The translations under genes and the position numbers were made by a program. A stretch of 64,000 nt of DNA from Ornithodoros turicata (Eukaryota > Arthropoda > Arachnida > Ixodida > Argasidae), in NCBI RefSeq assembly GCF_037126465.1, contig NC_088202.1, positions 80,642,160 to 80,706,159 of the forward strand, given 5' to 3'. Positions 23,413 to 34,832 of this stretch are shown here, in pieces. The notes beneath the pieces were generated by a model that searched no databases, was not told the origin of the DNA, and was given only the letters and a program-made list of their open reading frames with translations. How positions within the stretch are numbered: the stretch's first letter is position 1; the number at the start of each line of letters is the position of its first letter.

Positions 23413-26370
23413 CAGGTAACAGGTGGGTCAAAGTCGCCATCTTGCCATGTGTTTCGGCCCATACCCCGCGTAAAACAACGGGAATCGCCATCTTGTGGGA
23501 CGGTTGTTGCCAACATCGCAAAATCTGCCACCTGTATTTGTACCGTAGTAGAAATTGTCTGTAAATAATGTGCACCGAGCATGCTATTCCTCAAAATAGC
23601 CACTTCAATCCGTAATCCGTATCCAATCCAGCGTGAGTTATGGCTGCCGTCGCTCCTCAATGTGTGTGTGGATGTGTTCACGGTATTTCCAATCACTGCG
23701 AACGTACGATCCTGTGCGTTCTGTCCAGTTGTGTCTGTGATGTTCGTTAAATATTGAAGATCGCCAGCCAGCTGAGGCTGCTTTGGATGATGTAGAAGAA
23801 GGTGCCTACCAGAATTCTACGACGACATTGTGCGAAGAAGTGACTACATTTGTACGTTTATACCCGTCGTCCTGCGCATGTTGGCTAAAACACTTCTTCG
23901 TTAGAGCGTAGATTATGCTTTGTGATTGCCAATGAACGACAATGCTTGAAGTAGGCAGCTTCGTTTTCGCTTTTGCAAGTGAAGAATGTTTTCTGTCACA
24001 AGTGATTCGTGAAACAATTTTCTCCTGCAACGACCCTGAAAACTATGTTGCGAAGGTTTGCCAGTGAAAATTGTTTCAAACGCTATTCGTAACTGCAAAT
24101 ATTTTTGCGACTGAGTTGTGGAATAATAGCACACACTGCATGATATTGGTAGACTGGACGCTGTGTGTTCAGCTCTATCAAAAAATACCTTTTCCACCGC
24201 CCAGTCTGCTGACATTCATATTCACACGTAGCATAAACCTTTCAGTTCTCCACATATGCAAGCATATTGACGTAACACGAAAAAGGATTGGTTGGTGGTT
24301 CATATGAATTAACAGAAAGCCTGATTGACTACATCTAACACCAAAAATGGTTAAAACTTGGCCTGGTTGGTGACGTCGGAAACAAATTTCCAGAATGCCA
24401 TATTCATATAGTTTACTCTATGCCACTAAAGTGTGATAAGGTATATATCGGGCAATCATCAAGGTACATAAATACTCGTTTAAAAGAACATTCAAATAAT
24501 ACCTCTAATAGAGGTATTGCGTTGGGAGACCACTTATTGGCATGTGTGGATGTCAGGCAGAATTCCAAAAAACAAAAATTTAGTTCAGGTGTAAAAAACA
24601 AGGTAGCCTTCTCTTTCGACAGGCGTATGAGATAAAAAAAGCAGGTAGTAACTGCGTCAGTAACCCCTGTATTTATCTTTCCCAAAACGTATCAGCACTC
24701 ATGTCGACCACCTCATGATAACTGTTGTGTGTGCGAGAGATGGAGGTGTAAACAGAAGTCCAACACGAGAGGGAATAAAGGGAGAGAGGAGGGTTCTTAT
24801 GTATTTAAGCCCTCTTTTCACAAAATAAAAATTATTTGGTTGGCAGTTCGGTGTGGTGTCCTCGTCTTTTTTGTGTTCCGTTCTCGTCTTTTCCTGCACT
24901 GAGGGTTTTATCGTTCTTAACTATATTAGACGTAAGATGTGAAACAGTGATTACGTTCACAAAGCATATGCAAAAATGAAGTTTGCTTTGCTGTAGATCA
25001 CTTATTATAGATTTCTTAACAAAATTTGTTTGTTTCGCGTTCACATGAGTCGAGGCGTGCATGCAATTAAGAAACATGTGCAGCGGTAAGAGATGAGTAA
25101 ATGGTTTGTATTACACGTTACTATTATCTGCAAAATTCATATTCAGCCACGCACAAGCTTGTTCCTTTTTCCACACAAACGCTTCATGCTTGATAGAAGT
25201 GAAATGTGGAACATCGTCATTGCGTACACAAAATGTGTGCTCACGTAGTGCCATTACTTTGCTGGACGTAACTATTTATTGCTTTGAAGTAAAATTTCTT
25301 TATATATGGACGTGTACAACATATCTGGCCCGAGCTCTGTCATGTACCATGATCGTTACCTGTGTCTGAATGGCACGTCGTTCCGAGGAACTTTGAAATC
25401 ATGCACTGTACCTTCAGTAAAAAATCTCACTTTTGCACTTCCATAGCGTTGTCTCTATGCAAAGATCTGAAATGCACAGGTGACAAGTTGTTGCAAAGCA
25501 ACATGTGCGCTTTACCTTATGTATGCTCATCACAGTGAAGATTTTCTCCAATAAGATGGATAAGCTATATTGAGACTGCTTTCCATAAGCAGGAGTATGC
25601 TGTTCCCAGTGTGGTCAACCTTCTTACCAATGTACGCTTAGTGTATTCTACTCGTTTTGGTGCAGGAAAGGGCACGGTACTCAGTGTGCTGTGATAGTTC
25701 GTCGCTGCTGTACCTTAGAAATGAGCTGCTTGAGTAATCATGATAAAGGAAAAATAGGAAGCATCAAGTCATTGATATGTAACATTTCGGTAGACGTCTT
25801 CTCTTTTTCTTTTTGTTTTCCTTCTTTCTTTTTCTTTTTTGTTACGCCTTCCTTTCAGGTTCATGGAGGCTTTACATCAGGACTATGCCATCGAGGTGTG
25901 GTCCACATTGCGTGATCTGCGGACGTCTGCATTTATCAATTACGGTTTACCCTTAGCAGTATTGTAATGCGGAGTGTTTAACGCTACATCCTCCTCCTCC
26001 TTCGCAAATATATCAAAAACATTTCAGGAAGATTTCGACTCAACATGTAGTTCCAGATGTGCCTGCATATGATAGATATGTTTCACGCCGAAACCCGCAA
26101 CCAGGAAACTGAAACTGTCATTCTAGCTTGTGCATGCGTTACAACAATCGCTAAGAATGTCAAGGACAACAATTATTACTACTTGTTACCCGTTTACTGC
26201 AGCATTTATCGATAAATTCGTTTGTTTAAGCAAATATGACAAAAAGACAACAGCGGAGTTTTCTGCCGCCGTAACGGGCGAACTTCGGGTTTCTGGGTCT
26301 GGCAACTGCGTTCCACAAGATGGCAGCTTCCGCTGTTTGACACTGATTTAACGGCAGCTTGACCCACCTG
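23413..26370. mobile_element. possible composite element bounded by diverged inverted repeats
   Basis: The left side begins AGGTGGGTCAAAGTCGCCAT and about 60 bases on has GCCATCTTGTGGGACGGTTG. The reverse complement of the right side begins AGGTGGGTCAAGCTGCC and later reads GCCATCTTGTGGAACGCAGT. These shared words lie in matching order at both ends, about 2.95 kb apart. No target duplication was verified. Inside are a Penelope fragment (24390-24690) and unrecognised DNA. Confidence 0.42.
24390..24690 (+). pseudogene. Penelope-like element, GIY-YIG fragment
   Basis: PECHIHIVYSMPLKCDKVYI, then GQSSRYINTRLKEHSNN, gives the GIY-YIG core with its preceding Cys/His lead-in. After a frameshift near 24610 another frame yields EIKKAGSNCVSNPCIYLS, the conserved tail of the domain. 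A GTATTTAAG motif follows at 24801 and AATAAAAATT about 20 bp later, matching the 3' layout of the other PLE copies. No RT remains. The copy is truncated at its 5' side and is non-functional. Confidence 0.75.
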
Positions 26371-26463
26371 CCAAGTAAGTCCCCTTCAGTAAGCCCCTCC
26401 AGAAATCATGGATTGAGTTGCTTGCGTTCAAGTACATCTTACGTGCTTCTTCTTTTCAAGACT

Positions 26464-26625
26464 GGCCACAGTGGATCAGTTGGTAGCGTGTACGCCTACT
26501 GATCCCATGTTGCGGGTTCGAACCCGGCCGATGACGCCAGCAACTTGGTGGCAGGGTACAAGTTGCTTAGACACGCCGCGCTGATATTTCAGTGCATGTT
26601 AAAGGAGCACAGAACACAATCTAAA
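26464..26625 (+). repeat. tRNA-derived SINE
   Basis: The 5' head GGCCACAGTGGATCAGTTGG (A-box region) and TGCGGGTTCGAACCCGGCC (B box) mimic a tRNA of about 65 nt. The tail contains GTGCATGTTAAAGGAGCACA, a motif I associate with the tRNA-related SINEs of ticks (Ruka-like), where TTAAAGAACCCCAGG is usual. That link is from memory of the family and was not searched. It ends in an A-rich stretch (CTAAAAAAAG) at about 26618. It is not a functional tRNA, because the acceptor stem does not close. Confidence 0.6.
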
Positions 26626-26629
26626 AAAA

Positions 26630-27500
26630 GTATTTGAGGTGAGGTGAGGTGAGGGCCAATTTTTCTGGTGGTGTTTGAGGTGAAGTGAGGTGAGGAAAAT
26701 TTTCAAAAATTTTTTGAGGTGAGGTGAGGAAAATCTTCAAAGAGTTTTTGAGGTGAAGTGAAGTGAGGAAAATATTTTTAAAAAATTTTGAGCTGAGGTG
26801 AGGAAAACTATGGGAAAATTTTTTTAGATGAGGCGAGGAAAAATTTATGAACGCACACTTTATGAAAACTTTTCCCTCGCGTACACGGGATATCTTTTCT
26901 TCTTTCCGCAGCTTCTGTCTCTCATCAGAGCGGGGACTGCCCTCCTCTCTCGCCGCTGATCTCACGCCCGACTTCGCACGCCATTCGCATACCCGCAATT
27001 GAACCTCAATTTGCGCGCAACTTTTATCAGTATAACAATCGTTCCACGAAGCGTTTTCTGTGATTGACTAGACCAAATCCTCCAGCAAGAAGAAAAAAAA
27101 AAAGAACGTTACATTGACTAAGCAATTTAATGAGTTCAATTTAGAAAATGTATTTCAATGGTAAATTGATGAAATTATTTGTATTTGGTGACAAACTTAG
27201 AGAAGAAGTAGTCCAGAAGAAAGTTATTTACCCCATATTTTTCCGTTAAGCCGTTTTCTTATAATGGTAAAATGACACGTTTCGTGCCGCACCCTGTATG
27301 CACTCACGCTTGAGGTATATGCATTGAGGTGAGGTGATGTGAGGAAAATTTCGAAAAACATTTTTGAGGTGAGGTGAGGAAAATTTTCAATAAAAATTGA
27401 GGTGAGGTGAGGTGAAGGAAAATTGTAAGAAAAAATTTAGGTGAGGTGAGGTGAGGAAAATTTTTCTCCCAGAAAATTGAGGTGAGGGCGAGGCTAGTGA
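26630..27500 (+). repeat. GAGGTGAGGTGAGGAAAATTTT minisatellite blocks
   Basis: Two arrays in the same orientation, 26635-26845 and 27320-27500, each made of units like GAGGTGAGGTGAGG followed by AAAATTTTC and a short A/T filler, spaced about 35-45 bp apart. The 470 bp between them is unique-looking, apart from ACCCTGTATG at 27290. The paired arrays could be subterminal repeats of one DNA element, but the right array is not inverted relative to the left. Confidence 0.65.
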
Positions 27501-27970
27501 GGCCAAACGCCTACCTCTGGTTGTGAGAGCAGGTAAGTTAACTTGATGATTAACACAAAAATTTTCTCAGAACGGTACGCAATATTTTTCATAGAAAAAA
27601 CACACACACACACACACACTCGAACATCGCCGCGAGCGTTCCCGCTCGGCTCCCGCCCATAGGGTCAAACAAGGAGGAGGACAAGAAAACGTCATCGGTG
27701 ATGTCATTACGGTTCGAAGAGGCCACAGCGCTTCTATCCAGAGGCGGATTACTGGCCACTTGTCGGTGCGTAGCACAGCGTCGTCTCCATAGTAACGCGT
27801 GCTGCACGTGACCCGCTTCGTCATGAGAAGGAAGAGGTGGCCTTACTCGCAGTATGGTCCTTCTAGCTCACCATACTCGCAGCCTGCCACCATCGCCGGG
27901 CGTGGGGTGTTCGTAGCCATTGGGCGAGGAGGTCAGCCGACGTAAAACGCTGCGATGTTCGTCGTTTAAA
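27501..27970. other. upstream flank of the Harbinger module
   Basis: It holds a (CA)n microsatellite at 27598-27620. The segment 27735-27775 (CTATCCAGAGG..., TTACTGGCCACTTG) has a direct relative at 31611-31660 beyond the far side of the Harbinger gene pair. No TIR could be fixed. A CpG-rich stretch precedes the transposase ATG and could include its promoter. Confidence 0.35.
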
Positions 27971-29678
27971 ATGGCGCTTGTGTACGCGTTCTTGGAGGTC
28001 CAAGGAGTTGCTTCAGTGGAGTCAACAAGGACATTTCGTGCTCACAAGGATGCCTTCACGTCGTTGTCGGAAGAGCAGTTTGTCTCCTTCTTCCGACTGT
28101 CCAAAACAGCAGCAACAGAGGTGTGATACCGCCCGGGAAGATATTCAGAGAGGTATGCAGCTTTGACCGAAATTGAAATCGCTCGTTGAAAAGGGTTGCA
28201 CTGTTTGGGGTAAATACTTATTCTGCCTTACCGAGACCGGTTGGTTTTGCTATCCCTATGTGTAGTGCAACATTGGCGCAGATCGACGCTCTGTTGAACA
28301 GAGGGTCCTCATGGCTCTGAGGTTTTACGGCACTGGAGCATTCCTCGGCACCATAGGCAATGACGAACACTTCGCCTGCAGCACCCACACCGTGTCTGAG
28401 GCGATTCACGACGTGAGCCTCGCAGTCATCAAACGACTGGCGCCCAAATATATGAAGTTCCCGACAACAGATGAGGAGAAGCTTGAGGTGAAACAAGGCT
28501 TCTATGAGGTGGCTGGCTTCCCCGGTTGTGTCGGTAGGTTTATTTTTTCCAACTTATGTTTCTGTGGGTGTAGAACCCGGCACATTCATCGAGTCAGTCA
28601 TGCAGGCGTGTATCTTTGCTGGATCTCTTTCATCTGCACCTAGCATTGGCACATCCTTCGTTCTTCTTAGTTTCACTGCACTCTTGATGTGAAACTCAGT
28701 TGGATTGTGAAGATTTTCGCGCATAAAAACAGGAATATAGTCGCGAACAAGTGACTATGTATTTCGATCCCTGCAAAGGCAATTTTACGCAAGGAGCCAT
28801 TTGCTTAGATGTCAACCCTTTCAGGTGCTATTGACGGTACCGAGGTTGCGATAATGCAGCCCAGCCAATGTGACCCACGGTTCGAAGATTCAAGCTATTA
28901 TTGCCACAAGGGGTACTACGCTATTAATGCGCTAGCTGTGAGTATTTTGTCCCTTCATTTTGTATTTCACAAAGATATGCTCACAAATCTTGCACAAAGT
29001 GTGAGGAGGAAAACACGCCTTTATTGCTTAAAACTTGCATAAACTTACCACTAGCGACTTACTATTTACTTAAACTCTAAGTTAGTAATTTTACACTCGC
29101 GAGAGGGCACATGACGAGGGCCGTCGTATATGTTTTATACGTAGATATCCTGGATGTTGCCACGATTCATCTATACTCAATATGTGTGAGCTGCGCCAGG
29201 CTGCCACGTCAGGATTTTTCAAAAATGAAGAGTGGCTAATAGGTAGGGTTGTGAGCTGTCTGCTTCGTGCAAAATGTCTATTATTTGTCTAATCTTCCTA
29301 CAGGTGATAGCGCGTACCCTTTAGAGCCGTGGCTCATGACTCCCAGTGAGGTCCCCGACAAAGGCTCACACAAAGACACGCTGCTGCATTGAACAGTGTT
29401 TCGGTGTACTAAAAATGCGCTTCCGCTGCCTCCACAGACACAGGACCCTGCACTTTGCTCCTGATAGATCGTGCAACATTATAACGGCATGTTGTGTACT
29501 TCACAACTTGTGCTTGGCATATAACATGAATGCTCCAACAGGGGGTACTGAAAGTGGCGAGTCCGAAGATGCTGAAGAGGAACATGCTCGAGAAAGCTTC
29601 GAGGAACAAGAACAACACCAAGCAAGTAACCGGGTTCTGCGTACTAGGGAGCAGCTGATAGCGCGATGCTTCCGTTAA
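27971..29678 (+). pseudogene. PIF/Harbinger (HARBI1-like) transposase with introns, frameshifted
   Basis: A DDE transposase gene in about five exons. Exon 1 (27971-28120) encodes TFRAHKDAFTSLSEEQFVSF FRLSK, split here for length. Exon 2 (28266-28533) encodes ALRFYGTGAFLGTIG and FPTTDEEKLEVKQGFYEVAG. Exon 3 (28825-28937) gives AIDGTEVAIMQPSQ with the first catalytic Asp, and HKGYYAINALA. Exon 4 (29104-29242) gives RRYPGCCHDSSILNM with the second Asp. Exon 5 (29304-29678) gives GDSAYPLEPWLMTP, then RTRCCIEQCFGVLKMRFRCL with the Glu. Introns 28534-28824 and 29243-29303 have GT-AG ends and preserve frame; donor 28121 and acceptor 28266 also agree in phase. About 360 codons total, the usual length. 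One clear lesion is an extra A at 29345. The middle intron (28938-29103) is the least certain. Confidence 0.85.
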
Positions 29679-29811
29679 ATGCGTTTTGTTTTAAGGGCTA
29701 CAGCCCCACCACTTTTCCTTCTTGCACTTTGTCCCTATGACTGGCATGTGCTTTGGTAACCTTACAGCTAGTGTTGCTGCAACTCTCGTAATGAAAACAT
29801 CACGAAAAATC

Positions 29812-29845
29812 ATCATCAACATCATCATCATCACGAACTAAGTTA
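29812..29845 (+). repeat. (ATC)n microsatellite
   Basis: AATCATCATCAACATCATCATCATCAC lies just downstream of the transposase stop, in the gap between the convergent Harbinger genes. Confidence 0.8.
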
Positions 29846-30038
29846 CATTTTATTGGGCTGTATGGAAACATGGGCATGACATCGAGTGTTTCCCTATGTA
29901 GGGAATGTTTAGCATTAGCTGAGTTAGTGTGTTTGTAACCCATCATTGTGAAATGAATTTCGTCTTGCACAAACATGACATTTCTTTATTAATGGAATAT
30001 TTGGACACTGCAATAAAAAAAAACTAGCAATACTTGCG

Positions 30039-30952
30039 CTATTCATTTGTATGTCTTTCCTGCAGAAGCTTGTGCGCAAAATATTGCGATATTGGAGCCA
30101 GTGCCTGTGGGAATGAGCCAGCACATATTTTATTGTCCGTATTGACAGTAACTGTGATTGGGCATACCTGGCATAGGCGGTCGATGCTTTCTGCAGTCCG
30201 CCGTTGCTCTTCCTTTGTTCTTCAAGGAGTTGGAGCGATATTGATGGTGGCACCCGCTGCCTCCTCAGTCGACATCGCCCTCCGCTCTGCACATTTTGAG
30301 CTTGGCTGCTTGTTGTAGCCGGCAACTCTCTGGAAACCTCAGCAGGCTGTGTGCAACTGTGTGCAGCTGCAACCTGCTAATTTATATCCATGAACTTATA
30401 TACAGTATAATTATGAGCTAATTTATAGTCCTGAGCTTGAAGTATTGGCGTAACACGTGGAGACAGACATAAAGAAATGTTCCGAAAGTACGCACCACAA
30501 TATCGTCGTCCTCGCCAGGATCCTGTGCAGGTGGTGGTTGCTATAAAATGTCGTGCTCTTATAGTACTGAATATTATATCGATAAACAACTTTGGAGCTT
30601 AGCCTACTGGACGCGGCTCAGTGACGACGGCGCCGCCTCCCATCTGAACTTGGGCTCCACCTGAAATGCCAGCTACAGTGTCCCATCCTACAAGCGCCAT
30701 TACACGGCGGTCCGTTTCGCCAAGCTGTGCAGAAATCTCTCTGACAATTTTGGCTTCCGTTTTCTCCTCCAATGACAACGAGGCCACTGCCACCACCCGT
30801 ACTGTGCATTCTTGTTCTGACGTCACGCGCCCTGTTACGGACACGGTAACGCCAGTCCCTCCACATCTGCTGCCAGCCCTTTCCGTCCTTCTGGAAGGTA
30901 CCCAGAGCATTAAGGGTGACAGCTATGGGGGCATCCCATATATATGGGGGCC
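30039..30952 (-). pseudogene. Harbinger-associated Myb/SANT-like DNA-binding protein (broken)
   Basis: The accessory gene expected beside a Harbinger transposase, convergent with it. On the minus strand, 30952-30608 encodes LNALGTFQKDGKGWQQMWRD and WRYRVRNRARDVRTR, the Trp-rich second half of a Myb/SANT-like (MADF/Zeste-type) domain. A Gly-rich linker follows, then after a frameshift near 30790 ETDRRVMALVGWD. GT at 30607 and AG at 30331-30330 give an intron to 30329-30168 (RVAGYNKQPSS..., one TGA, then KEEQRRTAESIDRLCQ). A 63 nt GT-AG intron (30167-30105) leads to ALAPISQYFAHKLLQERHTN and a stop at 30039. These C-terminal helices fit the family. The N-terminal half of the domain was not found upstream. 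A bystander gene with a similar domain is possible but less likely given the position. Confidence 0.6.
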
Positions 30953-32920
30953 CTGCGTTCTGCCGCTGATTCACCGGGCAGAAACTGCCTGCGATTTGGA
31001 AGCTGAGGGGAATCTTCTAGTAATGACAGTAAAATTTGCCTTTGGTTTTCATTTGCCATACCTGTAAATAAAGCGTCACTGCATAAATAAGGAGATAGAG
31101 AGGAAATGTATACCTGTTATTACCCGAATCACTGCCTAGTTTAGTTGTACAACTAAAAAGGAGGAGGAAATTACTGGAAAAGCTCAGCAAGCACACCGTA
31201 AGTTCAGCAAATAACTTTATCCTCGTCAATCTTCCACGCGGCGTAAAGTGCACACATCACCGTCCTCGTCTTCTACGAATGTGATGTTTAAATAAAATAC
31301 GGAGTTAATCATCAACACATGTGTAGAGTGAAAAGAAAAAGAGACAGCTCCGAGATTCGAAGGATTCCCTTCGAGCCGGCGACGGCAGCAGACAATACCG
31401 CACTGCATTCGCATTGGCTGATTCATGTATTACTTGCTCATCTAGCGAAGTATGTGCAAGAAGGTTTCTTTCCACGCGGTAACAAAATTTATATTTGTTA
31501 GAGGTAAATACAAAGTAAGTTAATGTCGTCAAATATAGGCTTTTTGCTTGACAGATTTGAGTCTGCCACCGAGAGTAGCGTTATTGCTCCTCGCGCCGGC
31601 GAGGCTCGCCTATCCAGCGGACGAAGGTGGCCTTACTGACCACTTGAGATCGTGCGTCGGCAGCGCGCGCTAGCCCGACGGTGGGCGTTGCCACGTTAGG
31701 CCGACGCACCGATGCAATGGTCAGCATTGACGGGTTTTGCTTCTTCTTCTTTTTCGTTGTTTTCTCCCTGTCAGGTTGTGAATAATGGAGGATTTCGAAT
31801 TGCCTGCGGAATATGGACACGTGTTGCCACTTTCAGAGTGGGAAATTGGGATTCTGCAAAGATGCAGAATGATGAGCTGTACGGCGTACGGTGTCATACA
31901 GTGTCCTTACATATCAGCGGGCGCAAACTTAACCGGTGTAAACAAAAGGCTCCGGGACAGCTCGGATAAAATCAAACAACTGGCATGTTTATGTCGTCCA
32001 TGTTTGTAGCCTGCCTCGGCTAATTCTCCTTGTTTAGCTCGATGATTGGTAAGTTGACCATAAATTGTGGTAGTTTTATGACATTGCCTGGCTCTTTTGG
32101 TCTTTGCAACAGACAATGGATGGTCCTGTTGCGCTTTGTTTGCGATGGTCTTGTTGCGCCCGGAGGCACGGACAGAACAGCGTTTGACTGGTAAGTGAAA
32201 TTTATTTTGGCAATACACCTACTCCGGAAGATTGCACGAGACAAAAGCGAGCTTGAACGGGGACAGGTCGACCAATTTTTGGCTAGCGTTGTTCGGGGTC
32301 TTCTCAATGAGGATGGCCTTCACAATCTCACGGCCTAACCTTGAAACATGCCTCAAACGGTGTCTCTGGACCAGTGTCCGTTTACTGTATCTGATAAATC
32401 AAACGAAAAGCGAAAAGAAACATTTCTACTCCCGCCGCGGCTTACAGAGTCATTACCAGTGAAATACAGCTGACTACGTTTCCAAGGTGATGACTCAGGT
32501 TTTAATGGCGCATCAGCTACTTGTGCCAAAATGCGCACGACGTTTGTCAAAACAAGCAGCGGGCTGTACCGCAGTGACGTCAAAATGTCGTGAGCGGCTG
32601 GTCGACTCGTTCCGGGCATTGCCACCGTTGCGCACGATCGCGATTTTTAAAATCAAGTTCTGTTATATTTATACATCCGTTGAATCAATCGCTTCGCATG
32701 GTGAATATTAATAGGTAGGTTAGTGGGTTGGCTTGAAAAAATGGTAATGATTGAAGTCCTTTCTGAGCTCCTTTAAGGCGCTCTCAGGTGGGCAAAATTA
32801 ATCCACAGATCGACCTCTATGCGGGCGACACTCATGTTCATAGTTGTCTCGCGACATAAAGCCATCAATTATCATTATTGAGGCTAAATAATATGTAATA
32901 ATATGTAGGCTAAATAATAA
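30953..32920. other. no recognisable gene
   Basis: The first exon of the accessory gene would be expected in 31000-31700 (minus strand) but was not identified. The relative of 27735-27775 lies at 31611-31660. A plus frame at 31785-32009 (MEDFELPAEYGHVLPLSEWE) follows a pyrimidine-rich CAG acceptor-like site at 31773 but resembles nothing I know. Confidence 0.4.
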
Positions 32921-33188
32921 CGGCATGGACGAGGGGGCTAAGGCGTCCTCTCATTGCTGGTAGACAAGGTCGTGCTGAAGACTGGGAGGTGGTGGGTTCG
33001 AATCCGGCTGTGCTGCCTCAGGTTTTCCCTCTTTCCGAAGACTTTCCAGACGAATGTTGGCACAGTTCCCCTAGAGTCGGTCTGCTTCCTACTCCTTCCT
33101 GCTGCACTATCTCCATCTGTCTACGTCTGTACGCCGCTCATAGCCAGAGCTGCTTCGCGGCGCTAATACGCAATAAAAATAAAAAAAT
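32921..33188 (+). repeat. tRNA-derived SINE, second family
   Basis: The head has GAGGGGGCTAAGGCGTCCTC (A-box-like) and GGTGGTGGGTTCGAATCCGG (B box), as in a class II tRNA. The body has CAGACGAATGTTGGCACAGT, and the 3' end is A-rich (CAATAAAAATAAAAAAATA). The block ACTGGGAGGTG...GGGTTCGAATCCGG also occurs in the minus-strand copy at 59140-59345. Upstream, AGGCTAAATAAT is duplicated (32881 and 32907), apparently by chance. It is not a functional tRNA. Confidence 0.65.
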
Positions 33189-33199
33189 ATCTAAAAGAA

Positions 33200-34340
33200 G
33201 AGAGAGAGAGGAAGAACTTAGAAGAAGCTCGTGAAACTTGGATACCACGATACCAACTCACGATACCAAGGAGCCCTGTATACGAGTATAAACGAGAACG
33301 GATGATAGACTTGCTCGGAAGCTTCAATGATTGCGTCAGGTTACATGGAACACAATGTGCAGTGTTACGGTTAAAGCAGCAAGGTGTTACATGCGCCTCT
33401 CCACATGGTTAGTAAGGACAATTCAACTGTATGCACCATGGACTTCAAACACATTTAATTACCAAGAACAGCCGACACAAAAGCCAACGTAGAATTTGTT
33501 ATGTCCCGTAGGACGTATCCCAATTTATGCAACGCCGTAAGTGGTCCAGCCATGGGAACCAAATATTTGTACGTAAATGCTTACCGCTCAAACAGAAAGG
33601 CCACCAGGCTGTGCTTAAAATGCGAGAGCCTTACAAGCATTTGATAGTCAACCTTGCAATTAGCACTGACAGATAACGGAGTGAGCTTTACAACGCCAAT
33701 ATTTTTTTCGCGTCCATCAAGGCGCATGAGATCGTAAAAACACTGCGCTAAATTAGGTTACGTTACTAAATAGGTTCTGCTTTCCAAGTGACCTTTTCTG
33801 CCGTTGTAACGAGCGGTCGGTATTGCAATTTGCTAAAACGGTACTTGTAGCAGCACGCGAAATAGCAAAGTACACACGCAAGTATAGATTGTGTAAAGTG
33901 TTTATCTTCGTTTATGGGCGTTTCTGTAAATGATAGTCGCCCCTCATCGGGTGATGTTGCAACAGACAAGCAGAAGTAAAGCACTTGATGGTGTTTACCT
34001 GAAGCTGCAGCATGAAATAAAGCGCAGCAAAATGTTCATTTTAGATAGAGCATAAGTGTGTTCCGCCTAAATTCCCGCTTGGACCGCGCAACAGTAAACA
34101 GCCATTTTACACAGTTGCATCTGCGTCATGCAACGATGGATCGCACTCGCTGTGTACACAGCAGTCATCAGTGTAGGTATTTTGGGCTGCATCAATGTGT
34201 ATCGCACAAGCCGTACCTTGTACTGCTTCCCGGTCTTAAAAGACGCGTGCAATGGCCTTAGACACGCGACTCTCGAAGTATAATTTGTGTTTAGTTACCA
34301 TTCCCCTTTTTTTATGTGTGTGTACGTACACATTCTGTAG
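33200..34340. other. no recognisable gene
   Basis: No family motif on either strand. Short frames only. Confidence 0.45.
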
Positions 34341-34344
34341 AAGT

Positions 34345-34632
34345 AATGTCTGCTTTCCCAAAAGCTATTCGGCGGATCGCCCTTCCTTGTTGCAATCTTC
34401 GGGGGCATCAGTGGGGAACATACTATGGGAACGAAGAAACACTACCATAAGAAACAATTTTTACAACTTTCCAATAACGAACTACCATCATTTCTCCGAT
34501 GGGCAGCTGATGTGTCACACACTACTCCACAATGTGGCAGTGTGTTTCGTGTGTCAACAAACTGAAACTGTCGAACACAACCTGCTTCATTGCAGCACCC
34601 CATGGACACCGCAGGAATTGTACGCTGGATGA
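34345..34632 (+). pseudogene. probable LINE C-terminal zinc-knuckle remnant
   Basis: The residues CHTLLHNVAVCFVCQQTETV EHNLLHC (split for length) end in a CX2CX7HX4C knuckle with exactly the spacing of the LINE tails at 4.4 and 11.3 kb. Upstream is NILWERRNTTIRNNFYNF. In another frame further residues follow (34590-34800), but they match nothing firmly. With no RT nearby this is an isolated remnant. A chance zinc-knuckle pattern cannot be excluded. Confidence 0.4.
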
Positions 34633-34832
34633 TGTCCTACATCCAAGAGGCTCCTTCACGGAAAGACATTCCAAAACTCGCAGCCTGGTCTGCTTTTCCA
34701 GGAATCTGGACTCGCCCAAAGACTAGGACAGTGTTTCTTTGCTCGGACTTCTCACCAATCCTGGCAGTGATCGACCTTTTTTGCATTTTTGAATGTTCCT
34801 ACCCAATAGTGTCCGATTGCGAGAAGCTCTTA

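Noticed and set aside
26464..26535. Possible tRNA gene
   Set aside because: A and B boxes are present but the acceptor stem does not close, and a SINE-type tail follows.
31785..32009. Possible exon of a host gene (MEDFELPAEYG...)
   Set aside because: An acceptor-like site precedes it, but there is no recognisable domain, no donor and no neighbouring exon.
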